Shown here: positions 53,941-62,703 of the stretch, in pieces
How the letters are laid out: the number at the start of each line of letters is the position of its first letter
Position numbering within the stretch: position 1 is the stretch's first letter
NCBI RefSeq assembly: GCF_000622245.1
Contig: NZ_JHXW01000003.1
Coordinates: forward strand, 124,001-188,000
DNA: 64,000 nucleotides
Reading direction: 5' to 3'
From: Fusobacterium perfoetens ATCC 29250
GTDB lineage: Bacteria > Fusobacteriota > Fusobacteriia > Fusobacteriales > Fusobacteriaceae
Position numbers and translations under genes: made by a program
The notes under the pieces: generated by a model
Database searches by the model: none
Told to the model about the DNA's origin: nothing
What the model saw: only the letters and a program-made list of their open reading frames with translations

Positions 53941-55110
53941 ATGGAAATTGTAAATTCTGCAAAAGAAATTCAAGAATATTTACAAAATACAAGAAGAGAA
54001 TTACATGAAAATCCAGAAATTTCTAATAAAGAATCAAAAACTTCTGAAATAATTTTAAGAGAATTAGAAAAATTTGGAAATTTTAATATAAGAAAAAATG
54101 TAAATGGGAATGGAATAATAGCAGAACTTATAGGAGCTAAAGAAGGAAAAACTATAGCATTGAGAGCTGATATGGATGCTTTACAAATAGAAGAAGAAAC
54201 AGGAGTTTCTTTTGAATCTAAAAATAAAGGTGTTATGCATGCTTGTGGTCATGATAATCATATGACTATGGTTTTAGGAGCAGCCTATCTTTTATCCAAA
54301 AGAAAAGATGAACTTTCAGGAAAAGTAAGATTTATTTTCCAACCAGCTGAAGAGCTTTCTCCTAATGGAGGAGCTAAAGGAATGATAAAAGAGGGAGCTT
54401 TAGATGGTGTTGACGCTATATTTAGTATGCATGTATGGCCTGATTTACCATTAGGAAAAGTTGGAATAAAAGAAGGACCATTAATGGCAGCCTCTGACCA
54501 CTTTACAGTAACTATAAAAGGAAAGCCAAGTCATGCAGCAAAACCAAATGAAGGAATAGATGCTTTAGTAACAGGAGCTCAATATGTAACAGCTGTTCAA
54601 ACTATTGTAAGTAGAAATGCAGACCCAATGAAATCTATGGTTATAACAATAGGAAAAATGCAAGCTGGAAGTAGATATAATATAGTAGCTGGGGAATGTG
54701 TTTTAGAGGGAACTTGTAGAACTTTTGCTCCAGAGATGAGAGATTTAGCAGAAAAAAGATTAAAAGAAGTATTAGATGGAATATGTCTTCTTTCAGGATG
54801 TACAGGAGAATTAAATTATGAAAGAGGATATATGGCAGTGTTAAATGAAGAAAAGATGACAAAATATATGTCAGATAAAATAAAAGAACTTTATGGAGAT
54901 GAAGCTTTAGTAGAAGTAGAACCAGCTATGACAGCTGAAGATTTTTCTTTCTATTTAAATGAAGTTCCAGGAGCTTTTGCTTGGATAGGAACAACAGGAG
55001 AAGGAGAAAAAGTATGGCCTTTACATAATAGTCATTATAATCCAAATGAAGGAGTATTATGGAGAGGAGCTGCTTTACTTACAAAATTAGTTTTAGATTT
55101 TAATAAATAA
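53941..55110 (+). CDS. M20D amidohydrolase (AbgA/N-acyl-amino acid hydrolase type)
   Basis: 389 aa. Seen: RRELHENPEISNKE, LRADMDALQIEEETG, HACGHDNHMTM metal site (about 100-110), FQPAEELSPNGGAKGMI, and AMTAEDFSFYLNEVPGAF near the end. It belongs to the carboxypeptidase Ss1/IAA-amino acid hydrolase branch. In this operon it could be the partner of the AbgB-like protein or a second hydrolase for the same class of substrates. AAAGGAGGA ribosome site. Confidence 0.87.
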   Translation: MEIVNSAKEIQEYLQNTRRELHENPEISNKESKTSEIILRELEKFGNFNIRKNVNGNGIIAELIGAKEGKTIALRADMDALQIEEETGVSFESKNKGVMHACGHDNHMTMVLGAAYLLSKRKDELSGKVRFIFQPAEELSPNGGAKGMIKEGALDGVDAIFSMHVWPDLPLGKVGIKEGPLMAASDHFTVTIKGKPSHAAKPNEGIDALVTGAQYVTAVQTIVSRNADPMKSMVITIGKMQAGSRYNIVAGECVLEGTCRTFAPEMRDLAEKRLKEVLDGICLLSGCTGELNYERGYMAVLNEEKMTKYMSDKIKELYGDEALVEVEPAMTAEDFSFYLNEVPGAFAWIGTTGEGEKVWPLHNSHYNPNEGVLWRGAALLTKLVLDFNK

Positions 55111-55140
55111 ATTTAAAATATTATAAATTTATAAAAATCA

Positions 55141-55190
55141 AAAAGAGTGTTGTAAACTTGTTATTAATAATTTTACAACACTCTTTTATT
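55141..55190. terminator. Terminator after the GltS-M20-M20 operon
   Basis: A 16-bp perfect stem, AAAAGAGTGTTGTAAA with TTTACAACACTCTTTT. It also serves the converging tldD gene. Confidence 0.88.
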
Positions 55191-55208
55191 ATAAAATATT
55201 AAAATTTT

Positions 55209-56591
55209 TTATTTTCTACCACCAACGGTAATTTCACTAATTCTAATAGTAGGTTGTCCTACATTTGTGGGAATACTTCCAGAGGATGCTCCACACATAC
55301 CTTGACCATAGCTTAAATTATTTCCAACCATATCAATTTTTTTAAGAACTTCTCCACCATTTCCAATAAGAGTAGCTCCTCTTACAGGTTCTTTAATCTC
55401 TCCATTTTCAATAATATAACCTTCCATAACAGCAAAATTAAAATCTCCAGTAGTTGGATTTACAGAACCTCCACCCATATATTTAGCATAAATTCCTTTT
55501 TCAGTATTTCTGATAATATCATTGAAAGAAGATTTTCCTGGAAGAATAAATGTATTTGTCATACGTGAAGTAGGAGCATATTTATAAGACTCTCTTCTTC
55601 CACTACCTGTAGAATTTTTATTCATTCTTCTACCATTTAATTTATCTATCATGTAACCTTTTAAAATACCATTTTCAATTAATAAATTTCTTTGAGATGG
55701 AGTTCCCTCATCATCAATTGTAATACTTCCCCATTCATTAGGAATAGTACCATCATCTACAGCACTAACTAGAGGATTAGCAATTAATTTCCCCATTTTA
55801 TTGGCAAAAATAGAGTTACCTTTAGATACACTAGAAGCTTCTAAACTATGCCCACAGGCTTCATGGAAAATAACACCTCCAAATCCATTATCTAAAATAA
55901 CAGGCATTTTTCCGCTAGGACAATAATTAGCATTCAACATTGTTTTTGCTATTCTTGAAGATTCACGAGAGATATTTTCAATATCTAAATTTTTAAAAAA
56001 TTCAAATCCTGATGAGGCTCCAGGACTCATACGACCTGTCTGCATCTCTCCATTTGCTTCAGCTATACTTTCTATTGAAATTCTTCCTCTAACTCTTTCA
56101 TCAGTTACAAAACTTCCTTCACTATTTGCAATTAAAATATTTTGCTTAACATCAGCATAGGAAACTCTTACTTGAGAAATTATACTATCATAATTTTTTG
56201 CACTATTACAAGCTATTTTCATTAAATCAATTTTTTCATTTTTTGAGATTGTTTCGGGAAAAATTTGAATTTTATTAATATTTTCAATATCTTGTTTTAT
56301 AAGATTTAAAGTTATATCTTCTTTAGTTCCCTTTACAGCTTGAGCTATTTTTTTAGTAGTTTTTAAAAGATTTTCTTCCTCCATATCATTTGTAAAACCA
56401 TATACAGAAAATAAACCTTTAAAAATTCTAATTCCTACTCCAAAATCTCTTCCAGAAATTGTAGATTCTAATTTTCCATCAATCATAAAAAAACTATTAT
56501 TATTTTTTTTCTCTATAAAAATTTCAGCAAAGTCTCCACCAGTAGATAAAGCTTCATTTAAAATTTTTTCAATAAGACTTTTACTAAGCAT
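55209..56591 (-). CDS. tldD: TldD-type metalloprotease
   Basis: 460 aa. Zinc site HEACGH at 243-248 (HExxxH) inside GGVIFHEACGHSLEAS, plus the Gly-rich C-terminal region GMCGASSGSIPTNVGQP. TldD with TldE (PmbA) forms a protease that processes peptides such as microcin B17 and CcdA. The inactive partner TldE is usually adjacent but is not in this window. GGAGG precedes the ATG. Confidence 0.92.
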   Translation of the reverse strand: MLSKSLIEKILNEALSTGGDFAEIFIEKKNNNSFFMIDGKLESTISGRDFGVGIRIFKGLFSVYGFTNDMEEENLLKTTKKIAQAVKGTKEDITLNLIKQDIENINKIQIFPETISKNEKIDLMKIACNSAKNYDSIISQVRVSYADVKQNILIANSEGSFVTDERVRGRISIESIAEANGEMQTGRMSPGASSGFEFFKNLDIENISRESSRIAKTMLNANYCPSGKMPVILDNGFGGVIFHEACGHSLEASSVSKGNSIFANKMGKLIANPLVSAVDDGTIPNEWGSITIDDEGTPSQRNLLIENGILKGYMIDKLNGRRMNKNSTGSGRRESYKYAPTSRMTNTFILPGKSSFNDIIRNTEKGIYAKYMGGGSVNPTTGDFNFAVMEGYIIENGEIKEPVRGATLIGNGGEVLKKIDMVGNNLSYGQGMCGASSGSIPTNVGQPTIRISEITVGGRK

Positions 56592-56824
56592 ATTACCTCC
56601 AAAGTAAAATAAATATAAATTTATTATATCATAAAATAATCTAAAAAATCTTAAATTTCATAAAAAGGATATTGATTTTTTTATATATTTATAAACAAAA
56701 ATTTATTTTAGAAAGAATTATAATTAAAGAAATATAAAAATTAGAAAAAGAAAAATATAAAAAATATTATTTTTTATAAAAATATTATATAATTAAAAAA
56801 ATAAAAATATTGGAGGATAGAATC

Positions 56825-57304
56825 ATGAAAGAAAAAATAAATTTTCGTTTTGCAGAAGAAAAAGATACAGAATTAATACTAAAATATATTATAGAATTAG
56901 CTAGTTATGAAAAGTTAGAGCGTGAAGTAGTGGCAACTAAAGAGCTGTTAAAGAAATGGATATTTGAAGAAAAAAAGGCAGAGGTAATTTTTCCAATAGT
57001 AGATAATAAAGAGATAGGATTTGCACTTTTCTTTCATAATTTTTCAACTTTTTTAGGAAAGGCAGGTATATATCTTGAAGATTTATATATAATTCCTCAA
57101 TATAGAGGAAAGGGTTATGGAAAAGCACTTTTAAAAGAATTAGCCAAAATAACTGTTGAGAGAGGTTGTGGAAGATTAGAATGGTGGTGTTTAGATTGGA
57201 ATAAACCAAGTATAGATTTTTATTTATCTCTAGGAGCAGAACCAATGAAAGAATGGACTGTATATAGATTAGCAGGTGATACCTTAGAAAAAATGGCTAA
57301 ATAG
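56825..57304 (+). CDS. GNAT acetyltransferase, SSAT (diamine N-acetyltransferase)-like
   Basis: 159 aa. Acetyl-CoA loop QYRGKGYGKALL intact; before it YLEDLYI, after it WWCLDWNKPSIDFYLSLGAEP. This order of motifs, with the E-D before the loop and WNxPSIxFY, is that of spermidine/spermine and thialysine acetyltransferases. So a polyamine or a diamine is the likely acceptor. The frame opens with TTG at 56810, but that lies in the TTGGAGG ribosome site; ATG at 56825 is chosen. Single gene. Confidence 0.82.
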   Translation: MKEKINFRFAEEKDTELILKYIIELASYEKLEREVVATKELLKKWIFEEKKAEVIFPIVDNKEIGFALFFHNFSTFLGKAGIYLEDLYIIPQYRGKGYGKALLKELAKITVERGCGRLEWWCLDWNKPSIDFYLSLGAEPMKEWTVYRLAGDTLEKMAK

Positions 57305-57648
57305 TGATGTAAAGAGATAAGACTAAAGTTTAGATTTTATTATATAAAAGGTTTAAAATTATAGAATATAGACTAAATATATTAGAAATTATTTTTTTAA
57401 TAATAATAAAAATGGGTAATTAAAAAGTAGAGTAAAAAAATCACTCTTAAAATTAAGGGTATATACCTTAGATTAAAAAAGAGTGATTTTTCTTTATAAT
57501 TAATAGGTTATAGATTGAATAATTATTTTAAGAAGTTAAAACTTCTATTTTTCTAGAAAAAAATATTTTTCACCAGCCAAAAATTTTTATAACAAAAAAT
57601 ACTTTTTCAATAGAATTATATCATTTTATTTTTTTCTTGTAAAATTAA
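57305..57648. other. 344-base gap between the GNAT gene and the nitroreductase gene
   Basis: It holds a terminator hairpin (57435-57495) and two AGACTAAA motifs (57320-57327 and 57370-57377). The rest (57500-57648) is T-rich with no gene or RNA gene that I can support. Confidence 0.5.
57435..57495. terminator. Hairpin with nested palindrome after the GNAT gene
   Basis: AAAATCACTC (57437-57446) pairs with GAGTGATTTT (57481-57490). Its loop contains a second perfect palindrome, AAGGGTATATACCTT apart from the central base. A T-run follows on the plus strand. Confidence 0.6.
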
Positions 57649-58218
57649 TTAAAAAATTAATTTACTTAAAGGGATTTTAGGGACATAATTATGTCTTTTT
57701 TCAACATCTCGATAATAATTAGTATTTCCATCAGTAGCTTCAACAACTGTAGCAATTTCAAAAGGTTTTCCTAAAGCTATAAGAATTTCACAATTATAAT
57801 TTTCAGGAATATTTAATAAGTTATGAACAGATTTTTTATCAAATGAAGCAAGAATACAACCACCATATCCCATATTAACAGCTGTAAGTAAAATATTTTG
57901 AGCTGCAAGTCCCATATCAAAATAATTTAAATTTATATTTAAAGGAGTGTCGTTAGGTAAACACATTACAATATAAGCTACAGGAGATTCTTCTACAGAA
58001 GGATTCCAATCAGGAAGAGCTCCAGCCCATCTTGTAAGAGGAAATATTTTATCACATATATTTTCATTTTCAACTAAGGCATATCTAATGTTTTGAGAAT
58101 TCTTCGCACTAGCAGCCAATCTAGCATTTTCAATCATCATTAAAAGTTCTGTTTTACTAATCTTATCATTAGTAAAAGTTCTGTAAGACCTATTTTTTAA
58201 AAAAATATCTTTTTCCAT
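57649..58218 (-). CDS. Nitroreductase family protein
   Basis: 189 aa. FMN-dependent fold: KNRSYRTFTNDKISKTELLMMIENARLAASAKNSQN type N-terminus is typical (NRSxRxF and ASAKNSQ), then NLNYFDMGLAAQNILLTAVNMGYGGC and IALGKPFE. The family reduces nitro compounds, quinones or flavins with NAD(P)H. GGAGGT precedes the ATG. The promoter region upstream holds paired palindromes shared with the divergent hemolysin III-like gene. Confidence 0.88.
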   Translation of the reverse strand: MEKDIFLKNRSYRTFTNDKISKTELLMMIENARLAASAKNSQNIRYALVENENICDKIFPLTRWAGALPDWNPSVEESPVAYIVMCLPNDTPLNINLNYFDMGLAAQNILLTAVNMGYGGCILASFDKKSVHNLLNIPENYNCEILIALGKPFEIATVVEATDGNTNYYRDVEKRHNYVPKIPLSKLIF

Positions 58219-58245
58219 TGAAGTAACCTCCTAAGTATTTTAAAG

Positions 58246-58264
58246 TTGTATTGTGTTAATACAA
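58246..58264. promoter_or_regulatory. Palindrome TTGTATT-N5-AATACAA
   Basis: Perfect 7-bp arms in the leader of the nitroreductase gene, 28 bases before its start codon. Operator candidate. Confidence 0.5.
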
Positions 58265-58266
58265 AA

Positions 58267-58298
58267 TTTAGTCTAAATATATATTATTTTAGTCTAAA
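58267..58298. promoter_or_regulatory. Two TTTAGTCTAAA palindromes 21 bp apart
   Basis: Identical 11-base palindromes at 58267-58277 and 58288-58298. The centre distance of 21 bp is two turns of the helix, so two proteins would sit on the same face. They lie between the divergent nitroreductase and hemolysin III-like genes. Confidence 0.6.
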
Positions 58299-58365
58299 AT
58301 ATAAAAAAATAAATAAAATTATAAAAAATAAAAAAATATGATAAAATATTAAATGGAGGGAAATT

Positions 58366-58995
58366 ATGAAACGAACAATAGAAGAAATTTTAAATGCAAT
58401 TACTCACTATATTGGAGCTATTTTATCTTTAATTGGTCTAATATTTATAATCTTTCATTCAATAGAAACTAAAGAAATTGGTTATACTTTAGGTTGTATA
58501 ATTTTTGGAATTGCCTTAATTTTTTTATATTCAATGTCTGGGACTTATCATATATTAATAAATGAAGATTTAAAAAAATTTTTTAGAAAATTGGACCATA
58601 TTGGAATTTATTTTTTAATTTCAGCTTCATATACTCCATATATTTTTACTGTTTTAGACGGAAAAACTAAATGGATAGTTTTTATAGCTCAATGGACATG
58701 TACTATGTTTGGAGTAATTTATAAAATTTATTTTACAGGAAAAATGAGATTATTATCAACTATTATTTATTTAATAATGGGTTGGATGGTTATATTTGTT
58801 TTCAAAGATATAAAATCAGCTTTAAGTGCTGTATCATTTAATTGTTTATTGGTTGGAGGAATAGTTTATTCTGTTGGAACAATTTTTTATATGATGAAAA
58901 AGTTAAAATATAGCCATGTTATTTGGCATATTTTTGTAATTTTTGGTAGTTTTTTTAATTATCTTTCAATATATTATATAGCAGATAAAATTTAA
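58366..58995 (+). CDS. Hemolysin III family (PAQR/YqfA-type) membrane protein
   Basis: 209 aa with seven membrane helices. Marks: the N-terminal EEILNAITHYIGAILSLIG, SGTYHIL with a conserved Ser and His, LDHIGIYFLISASYTPY and the final HVIWHIFVIFGSFFNYLSIY with its His pair. These Ser/His/Asp residues form the metal site of the PAQR fold. Bacterial members are linked to membrane lipid balance. GGAGGG ribosome site; a 48-residue gene and the ligase gene follow at once. Confidence 0.9.
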   Translation: MKRTIEEILNAITHYIGAILSLIGLIFIIFHSIETKEIGYTLGCIIFGIALIFLYSMSGTYHILINEDLKKFFRKLDHIGIYFLISASYTPYIFTVLDGKTKWIVFIAQWTCTMFGVIYKIYFTGKMRLLSTIIYLIMGWMVIFVFKDIKSALSAVSFNCLLVGGIVYSVGTIFYMMKKLKYSHVIWHIFVIFGSFFNYLSIYYIADKI

Positions 58996-59007
58996 CATGG
59001 AGGTAAT

Positions 59008-59154
59008 ATGAATTTTTATATAAAATTAATAATAAAGATTTTAGAAAGAAGTATGTCGGGACAAGATTCTGAAATTTTGAGAAAATTAAAAAGTGGAATA
59101 GATTTAACAACTGAGGATAAAAAAGAATTAGAAGAAATGATAGATAATTTATAG
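59008..59154 (+). CDS. Small unknown protein, 48 aa
   Basis: ATG at 59008 sits 4 bases after GGAGGTA, the stop TAG ends at 59154, and the next gene starts 13 bases on. The protein has a hydrophobic, basic head (MNFYIKLIIKILERS) and an acidic helical tail (TTEDKKELEEMIDNL). It is not recognised. Good ribosome site and tight fit between two genes argue that it is real. It could be a small membrane-associated partner of either neighbour. Confidence 0.6.
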   Translation: MNFYIKLIIKILERSMSGQDSEILRKLKSGIDLTTEDKKELEEMIDNL

Positions 59155-59167
59155 GAAGGAGAAGAAT

Positions 59168-61663
59168 ATGGCAATAAAATTTGTTACAGACTTTAATAAG
59201 GAAGCCGTATTTTATAAAGATAAGGAATTTACATATAAAGATTTGATAAAAGAAGCAAAATATATCTCATCTTTATTAGGAATAGAGAAAGGTGATAAAG
59301 TTGTAAACTTTATGGAAAATAGACCTGAATTTATTTGTAGTTTTTTTGGAGTTTGGAATAGTAAGGGAATTCCTATAAATATAGATGCAGGTTATGATTC
59401 AGAAGAGTTAGAATATATTTTAACTGATGCAGACCCTAAAATTATAGTAACATCTAATAAAAATTTAAAAGTAGCCCAAAAGGCTGTGGAACTTTCAGGA
59501 AAAAATATAAGAATAATAAATAGTGATGAAATAAAAGTTCCAGAAGATTTTCAAGTAGATGAGTATGTAATTTATTCTCCAGAACTTGAAGATATAGGAG
59601 TTTTATTATATACTTCTGGAACTACAGGAAAACCTAAAGGGGTTGTACTTACAGTTGATAATTTAATGTCTAATGTGGATGCTATCACAGAGATAAAGAT
59701 GGGAACACCAAAGGATAGATTATTAGCTTTATTACCATATCATCATGTATTACCACTTTCTATAAATTTGTTGATGGCAATTCATATAGGAACTTTAATA
59801 GTTTTAATAGATGAACTTTCAGCTTCAGCTATTTTAGGAGCCTTACAAAAATATAAAATAACAATTGTTGTAGGAGTTCCAAGACTTTGGGAAATGATAC
59901 ATAAAGGACTTATGAATAAAATAAAAAGTAGTAAGATAGCTACAATGTTATTTAATTTATGTAAAAAAATAAATAATAGAACTTTTAGTAGAATTGTATT
60001 TAAAAAAGTCCATGAAACTCTTGGAGGACATATAAGATTTTTAGTTTCAGGTGGGGCAAAATTAGAAGCTGGGATAATGGATGATTTCAAAGTTTTAGGA
60101 ATAAAGGTTTTAGAAGGATATGGTCTTACAGAAACTTCTCCAATCATAGCTTTTAATAGAGAAGATGATGTAAAAATAGGAACAGTTGGAAAAGTTATTC
60201 CTGGAGTAGAAGTAAAAATTGCTGATGATGGTGAATTAGTAGTTAGAGGAAGAAATGTTCTTAAGGAATATTATAATAAACCAGAAGCAACAAAAGAGGC
60301 AAAAGATTCTGAGGGTTGGTTTCATACAGGAGATTTAGGAAAAATTGAAGATGGATATATAAGTATAATTGGAAGAAAGAAAGAGATGATAGTTTTATCA
60401 AATGGTAAAAATATAAATCCTGTTGATATTGAAAATGAAATTGTTAGAGGAACAGATTTAATAAAAGAAATAGCAGTAGTAGAATATAATAATCATTTAT
60501 TAGCTTTGGTATATCCTGATTTTAATTTAATAAAAGAAAGAAATATTGTCAATATAACAGAAACTTTAAAATGGGAAATAATAGATTCATACAATGTTAA
60601 TGCACCAACTTATAGAAAAATATTAGAAATTAAAATTGTAAAAGATGAATTACCAAAAACTAAACTTGGAAAATTAAGAAGATTTATGTTAAAAGATGTT
60701 TTAGCAAGTTTAGAAAAAGGTAATATAGAAAAAGAAGAAACTATTGAAAAAGACCCAGAGGAAGATACTTTAGAATTTAAAACTTTATCAGAATATATAA
60801 AAGATGAAAAGGGAGAAAATATTCGTCCTAATTCACATATTGAGATTGATTTAGGTTTAGATTCTTTGGATATAATTCAAATGAATTCATTTATTGAAAA
60901 AACTTTTGGATTTAAAATAAAAGAAGAGGAAGCTGTTGATTTAAAAGTAATAAAAGATATATGTGAATATATTAGAAAAAATAGTAGTACATATCATATA
61001 GAAAAAATGAATTGGGGAGAAATATTTAAAGAAGACATAGATTATCAATTACCAAATCATAAAGCTATATGGTTTATAAAACTTATATTTACTCCAGTTT
61101 TAAATTTGTATTTAAGATTAAGAATAAAAGGTAGAGAAAAATTATCTAATGATACAAGAATAATTATATGTAATCATGAAAGTTTTATAGATGCTTTTGC
61201 TGTTCAAAAATTATTTAAAGGAGAACAAATAAAAAATACTTATTATTTTGCTATAAAAAAACATTTTGATAAACCTGTATTGAGATTTTTTGCAAATCAT
61301 GGAAATATAATTTTAATGGATTTAAATCAAAATTTAAAAGAAAGCTTACAAATTTCAGCTAAAGTATTAAAATCTAAGAAAAATTTAGTAATATTCCCAG
61401 AGGGAGCAAGAACAAGAAATGGTAAGATTCAAGATTTTAAAAAATTCTTTGCAATATTGTCAAAAGAATTAAATATTCCTGTAACCGTTTTAGGAATAAA
61501 GGGAGCTTATGAGTCAATGCCATATGGAAGTACTTTTCCAAAACCTGGTAAAGTAGAGGTTGAAGTATTAGGAGAAGTATATCCAGATGATTTACCTGTG
61601 GATAAAATCGTTGAAAATTCTAGAAATTTAATAATAGAGTGGCAGAATAAAGATAGAAAATAA
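59168..61663 (+). CDS. Three-domain acyl ligase-ACP-acyltransferase
   Basis: 831 aa. Residues 1-500 are an AMP-forming ligase with LLYTSGTTGKPKGV (about 141-154), GYGLTETSP and GWFHTGDLG. Residues about 530-600 are an acyl carrier domain with LGLDSLD, Ser566 as the phosphopantetheine site. Residues about 640-831 are a PlsC-type acyltransferase with NHESFID (His670, Asp675) and FPEGARTR. It can be read as loading a fatty acid on its own ACP and passing it to a lysophospholipid or other alcohol. E. coli Aas has the ligase and acyltransferase in reverse order and no ACP. Operon with the hemolysin III-like gene. Confidence 0.88.
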   Translation: MAIKFVTDFNKEAVFYKDKEFTYKDLIKEAKYISSLLGIEKGDKVVNFMENRPEFICSFFGVWNSKGIPINIDAGYDSEELEYILTDADPKIIVTSNKNLKVAQKAVELSGKNIRIINSDEIKVPEDFQVDEYVIYSPELEDIGVLLYTSGTTGKPKGVVLTVDNLMSNVDAITEIKMGTPKDRLLALLPYHHVLPLSINLLMAIHIGTLIVLIDELSASAILGALQKYKITIVVGVPRLWEMIHKGLMNKIKSSKIATMLFNLCKKINNRTFSRIVFKKVHETLGGHIRFLVSGGAKLEAGIMDDFKVLGIKVLEGYGLTETSPIIAFNREDDVKIGTVGKVIPGVEVKIADDGELVVRGRNVLKEYYNKPEATKEAKDSEGWFHTGDLGKIEDGYISIIGRKKEMIVLSNGKNINPVDIENEIVRGTDLIKEIAVVEYNNHLLALVYPDFNLIKERNIVNITETLKWEIIDSYNVNAPTYRKILEIKIVKDELPKTKLGKLRRFMLKDVLASLEKGNIEKEETIEKDPEEDTLEFKTLSEYIKDEKGENIRPNSHIEIDLGLDSLDIIQMNSFIEKTFGFKIKEEEAVDLKVIKDICEYIRKNSSTYHIEKMNWGEIFKEDIDYQLPNHKAIWFIKLIFTPVLNLYLRLRIKGREKLSNDTRIIICNHESFIDAFAVQKLFKGEQIKNTYYFAIKKHFDKPVLRFFANHGNIILMDLNQNLKESLQISAKVLKSKKNLVIFPEGARTRNGKIQDFKKFFAILSKELNIPVTVLGIKGAYESMPYGSTFPKPGKVEVEVLGEVYPDDLPVDKIVENSRNLIIEWQNKDRK

Positions 61664-61664
61664 C

Positions 61665-61693
61665 TTGACAAAAGTACTTAAATAATATATAAT
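61665..61693 (+). promoter_or_regulatory. Cold shock gene promoter
   Basis: TTGACA (61665-61670), 17-base spacer, TATAAT (61688-61693). A consensus promoter. It leaves a leader of about 115 bases before the ATG at 61818, as is common for csp genes. Confidence 0.78.
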
Positions 61694-61817
61694 TGTTCCA
61701 TGCAGTACAGATTTAAGTAAAGTATAGATTCTGAAATAGGGGTATCAATATAAAATACTGAAGTTTCAAAACTAGTCTTTTTAAGTCTATGCAAAAGTAT
61801 TTTATGGAGGTATCACA

Positions 61818-62021
61818 ATGAACAAAGGAACAGTAAAATGGTTTAATGCAGAAAAAGGATTCGGATTTATCACTTCTGAAGAAGGAAAAGATTTATTCGT
61901 ACACTATTCTGAAATTAAAAAAGAAGGATTTAAAACTTTAGAAGAGGGACAAAAAGTATCTTTTGATGTTAAAGAAGGACAAAAAGGACCTCAAGCTGCT
62001 AACGTAGAAATCCTTGGATAA
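61818..62021 (+). CDS. csp: Cold shock protein, CspA family
   Basis: 67 aa. RNA chaperone with RNP1 KGFGFI (13-18) and RNP2 LFVHYS (26-31; VHYS where VHFS is usual), ending [11 protein letters not shown]. Usual size. Consensus promoter, long leader and GGAGGT ribosome site; its codons are less AT-biased at third places than those of the neighbours (TTC, AAC, ATC), which suggests high expression. Confidence 0.96.
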   Translation: MNKGTVKWFNAEKGFGFITSEEGKDLFVHYSEIKKEGFKTLEEGQKVSFDVKEGQKGPQAANVEILG

Positions 62022-62036
62022 TTAAAGAGATTTTTA

Positions 62037-62064
62037 AAGCCCACTCTTATGAGTGGGCTTTTTT
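62037..62064 (+). terminator. Terminator after the cold shock gene
   Basis: AAGCCCACTC/GAGTGGGCTT with a TTAT loop, the most GC-rich stem in the window, and six T. Confidence 0.9.
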
Positions 62065-62085
62065 GTATATAGATTTGGAGAAAAA

Positions 62086-62676
62086 ATGAGATTAAAGAGA
62101 GAGTTTTATACAAGAGATACAATAACAGTTGCTAAAGAATTACTAGGTAAAATTATTGTAAAAAAAAGAGATGATGGAGAAATTTTTAGTGGTAGAATAG
62201 TTGAAGTAGAAGCATATTTAGGAATAAAAGATAAAGCAAGTCATTCATATAATGATAGAAGAACAAAAAGGACAGAGATTATGTATAAAAAGGGAGGATA
62301 TTCTTATGTTTTTTTAATTTATGGAATGTATCAATGTTTTAATGTAACTACTTCATATGAAGGAAATCCAGAAGCTGTTCTTATAAGAGGGATAGAACCT
62401 TTAATAAATAAAGAAAAGATGTTTGAAGAGAGAAAAGTAAAGAAAGAAAAAGATATTTCTAATGGACCTGGAAAATTAACAAAGGCTTTGGGAATAACTA
62501 AGTTAGACAATGGAAAAGATTTAGTAGAAGGCAGTAACCTTTGGTTAGAAGATGATGGATATAAAGTTAAAGAGATTATAGAAACAACTAGAATAGGAAT
62601 TGATTATGCTGAAGAAGACAGTTTAAAACCTTGGAGATTTTATATAAAAGATAATAATTTTGTTTCAAAAAAATAA
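62086..62676 (+). CDS. DNA-3-methyladenine glycosylase (AAG/MPG family)
   Basis: 196 aa. Removes alkylated purines, hypoxanthine and ethenoadenine. Seen: ELLGKIIVKK, GRIVEVEAYLG with the catalytic Glu, DKASHSYNDRRTKRTEIMY, YVFLIYGMYQCFNVTT and GPGKLTKALGI, all hallmarks of the family. The frame opens at 62053 within the csp terminator; ATG at 62086 after TTTGGAG is the likely start. A hydrolase gene follows. Confidence 0.92.
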   Translation: MRLKREFYTRDTITVAKELLGKIIVKKRDDGEIFSGRIVEVEAYLGIKDKASHSYNDRRTKRTEIMYKKGGYSYVFLIYGMYQCFNVTTSYEGNPEAVLIRGIEPLINKEKMFEERKVKKEKDISNGPGKLTKALGITKLDNGKDLVEGSNLWLEDDGYKVKEIIETTRIGIDYAEEDSLKPWRFYIKDNNFVSKK

Positions 62677-62703
62677 ATCTAACAAATGAAGTTGGAGGAA
62701 GAA

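Noticed and set aside
61694-61817. Separate small RNA in the csp leader
   Set aside because: A long leader is normal for csp genes and no terminator is seen before the ATG.
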